From the NCBI GenBank assembly GCA_937914815.1, contig CALDMI010000211.1, forward strand, positions 1 through 6,386: a stretch of 6,386 nucleotides of DNA. Direction: 5' to 3'. A model generated the notes under the pieces. It searched no databases. It was not told the DNA's origin and was given only the letters and a program-made list of their open reading frames with translations. Positions 6,237-6,386 of this stretch are shown here, piece after piece. This stretch comes from an uncultured Clostridia bacterium (GTDB lineage Bacteria > Bacillota > Clostridia > Oscillospirales > CAG-272). Numbering within the stretch: the stretch's first letter is position 1; every line of letters begins with the position of its first letter. The position numbers were made by a program, and so were the translations under genes.

Positions 6237-6294
6237 AAAAAACAGAAAAAGCCTGACCCGTGTACGGTTTTCCCGTGGGTCAGGCTATATTTTT
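6237..6294. terminator. Bidirectional intrinsic terminator between fprA and spoVM
   Basis: Arms AGCCTGACCC (6250-6259) and GGGTCAGGCT (6277-6286) are perfect 10-bp complements. An inner ACGG/CCGT stem (6264-6267 with 6273-6276) extends the hairpin past a 4-nt bulge to a TTTTC loop. On the plus strand it is followed by ATATTTTT, ending the fprA operon 60-100 nt after its stop. On the minus strand it is followed by TTTTTCTGTTTTTT, ending the convergent spoVM-like gene, whose stop is only 14 nt before the stem. Confidence 0.9.
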
Positions 6295-6300
6295 ATCTTG

Positions 6301-6386
6301 TTATCCGGTCTTTTTCTGTAATGTAATGCCGAAGATTTTCGCGAGTATCGGGGAAAGCAGCTTCGGCGAGCGGATTATAACTATTT
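6301..6386 (-). CDS. spoVM: Stage V sporulation protein M-like peptide, start just outside the window
   Basis: The minus strand is open from the window edge to TAA at 6303-6301, giving 27 visible residues: IVIIRSPKLLSP, then ILAKIFGITLQKKTG. If the codons outside the edge are ATG and an xAA codon (for example Lys), the product is 29 aa. In that register it aligns without gaps to Bacillus SpoVM (26 aa): I6, basic residue 7, P9, K10, L12, I15 and G21 coincide, and P9 is known to matter for localisation. SpoVM is an amphipathic helix that binds the curved forespore membrane and anchors the SpoIVA coat platform. The peptide shows this plan: hydrophobic start, proline, helix with periodic basic residues, basic tail. 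The gene is followed at once by a terminator. The other minus-strand frame (ending TRENLRHYITEKDRITR) does not resemble a known family. Because the start is unseen, it could also be the tail of a longer protein. Confidence 0.7.
   Translation of the reverse strand, partial: IVIIRSPKLLSPILAKIFGITLQKKTG

Overview
The window reads as a GC-rich chromosomal segment of an anaerobic, spore-forming member of the Clostridia, probably a gut-type lineage. Three things point that way: a stand-alone flavodiiron protein of the clostridial FprA type, a trpS with the Gram-positive TGDRPTG...HVGHYVGSL signature, and, at the right edge, a tiny spoVM-like sporulation gene. Despite the GC richness, isoleucine is often written ATA (8 of 15 Ile codons in fprA). 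No tRNA, rRNA, CRISPR array, insertion sequence or phage gene was seen.

Left part, minus strand (1-4275). A promoter with perfect sigma-A consensus (TTGACA, 17 nt, TATAAT) drives trpS (tryptophanyl-tRNA synthetase), ansA (cytoplasmic L-asparaginase) and birA (biotin protein ligase). Both junctions are 4-base ATGA stop/start overlaps, so this is a translationally coupled three-gene operon. About 210 bases after birA comes the N-terminal 356 codons of a GH2 beta-galactosidase (LacZ/EbgA type), cut by the window start. That gap holds several inverted repeats and a candidate promoter, but no clear terminator for birA.

Centre (4218-4511). This is a divergent control region. The trpS promoter faces left and a TTGAAA-17-TAAAAT promoter with an extended -10 TG faces right. 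Between them lie a 12-bp palindrome and five imperfect 11-bp GGNNGGGCANN units, a strong G-quadruplex candidate.

Right part (4512-6386). The rightward promoter drives a two-gene operon: a small membrane protein with two transmembrane segments and two zinc ribbons, then an A-type flavodiiron protein (O2 or NO reductase). The two again overlap by ATGA. A long stem-loop with T-rich flanks on both sides ends this operon and also the leftward spoVM-like gene that enters from the right edge.

How the genes fit together: the leftward operon is housekeeping (aminoacylation, amino-acid degradation, biotinylation), the GH2 gene is carbohydrate use, and the rightward operon is probably oxidative or nitrosative defence. 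No large new system is evident. The points most worth a second look are the zinc-ribbon membrane protein coupled to the flavodiiron protein, the G-rich repeat between the divergent promoters, and the hidden spoVM.
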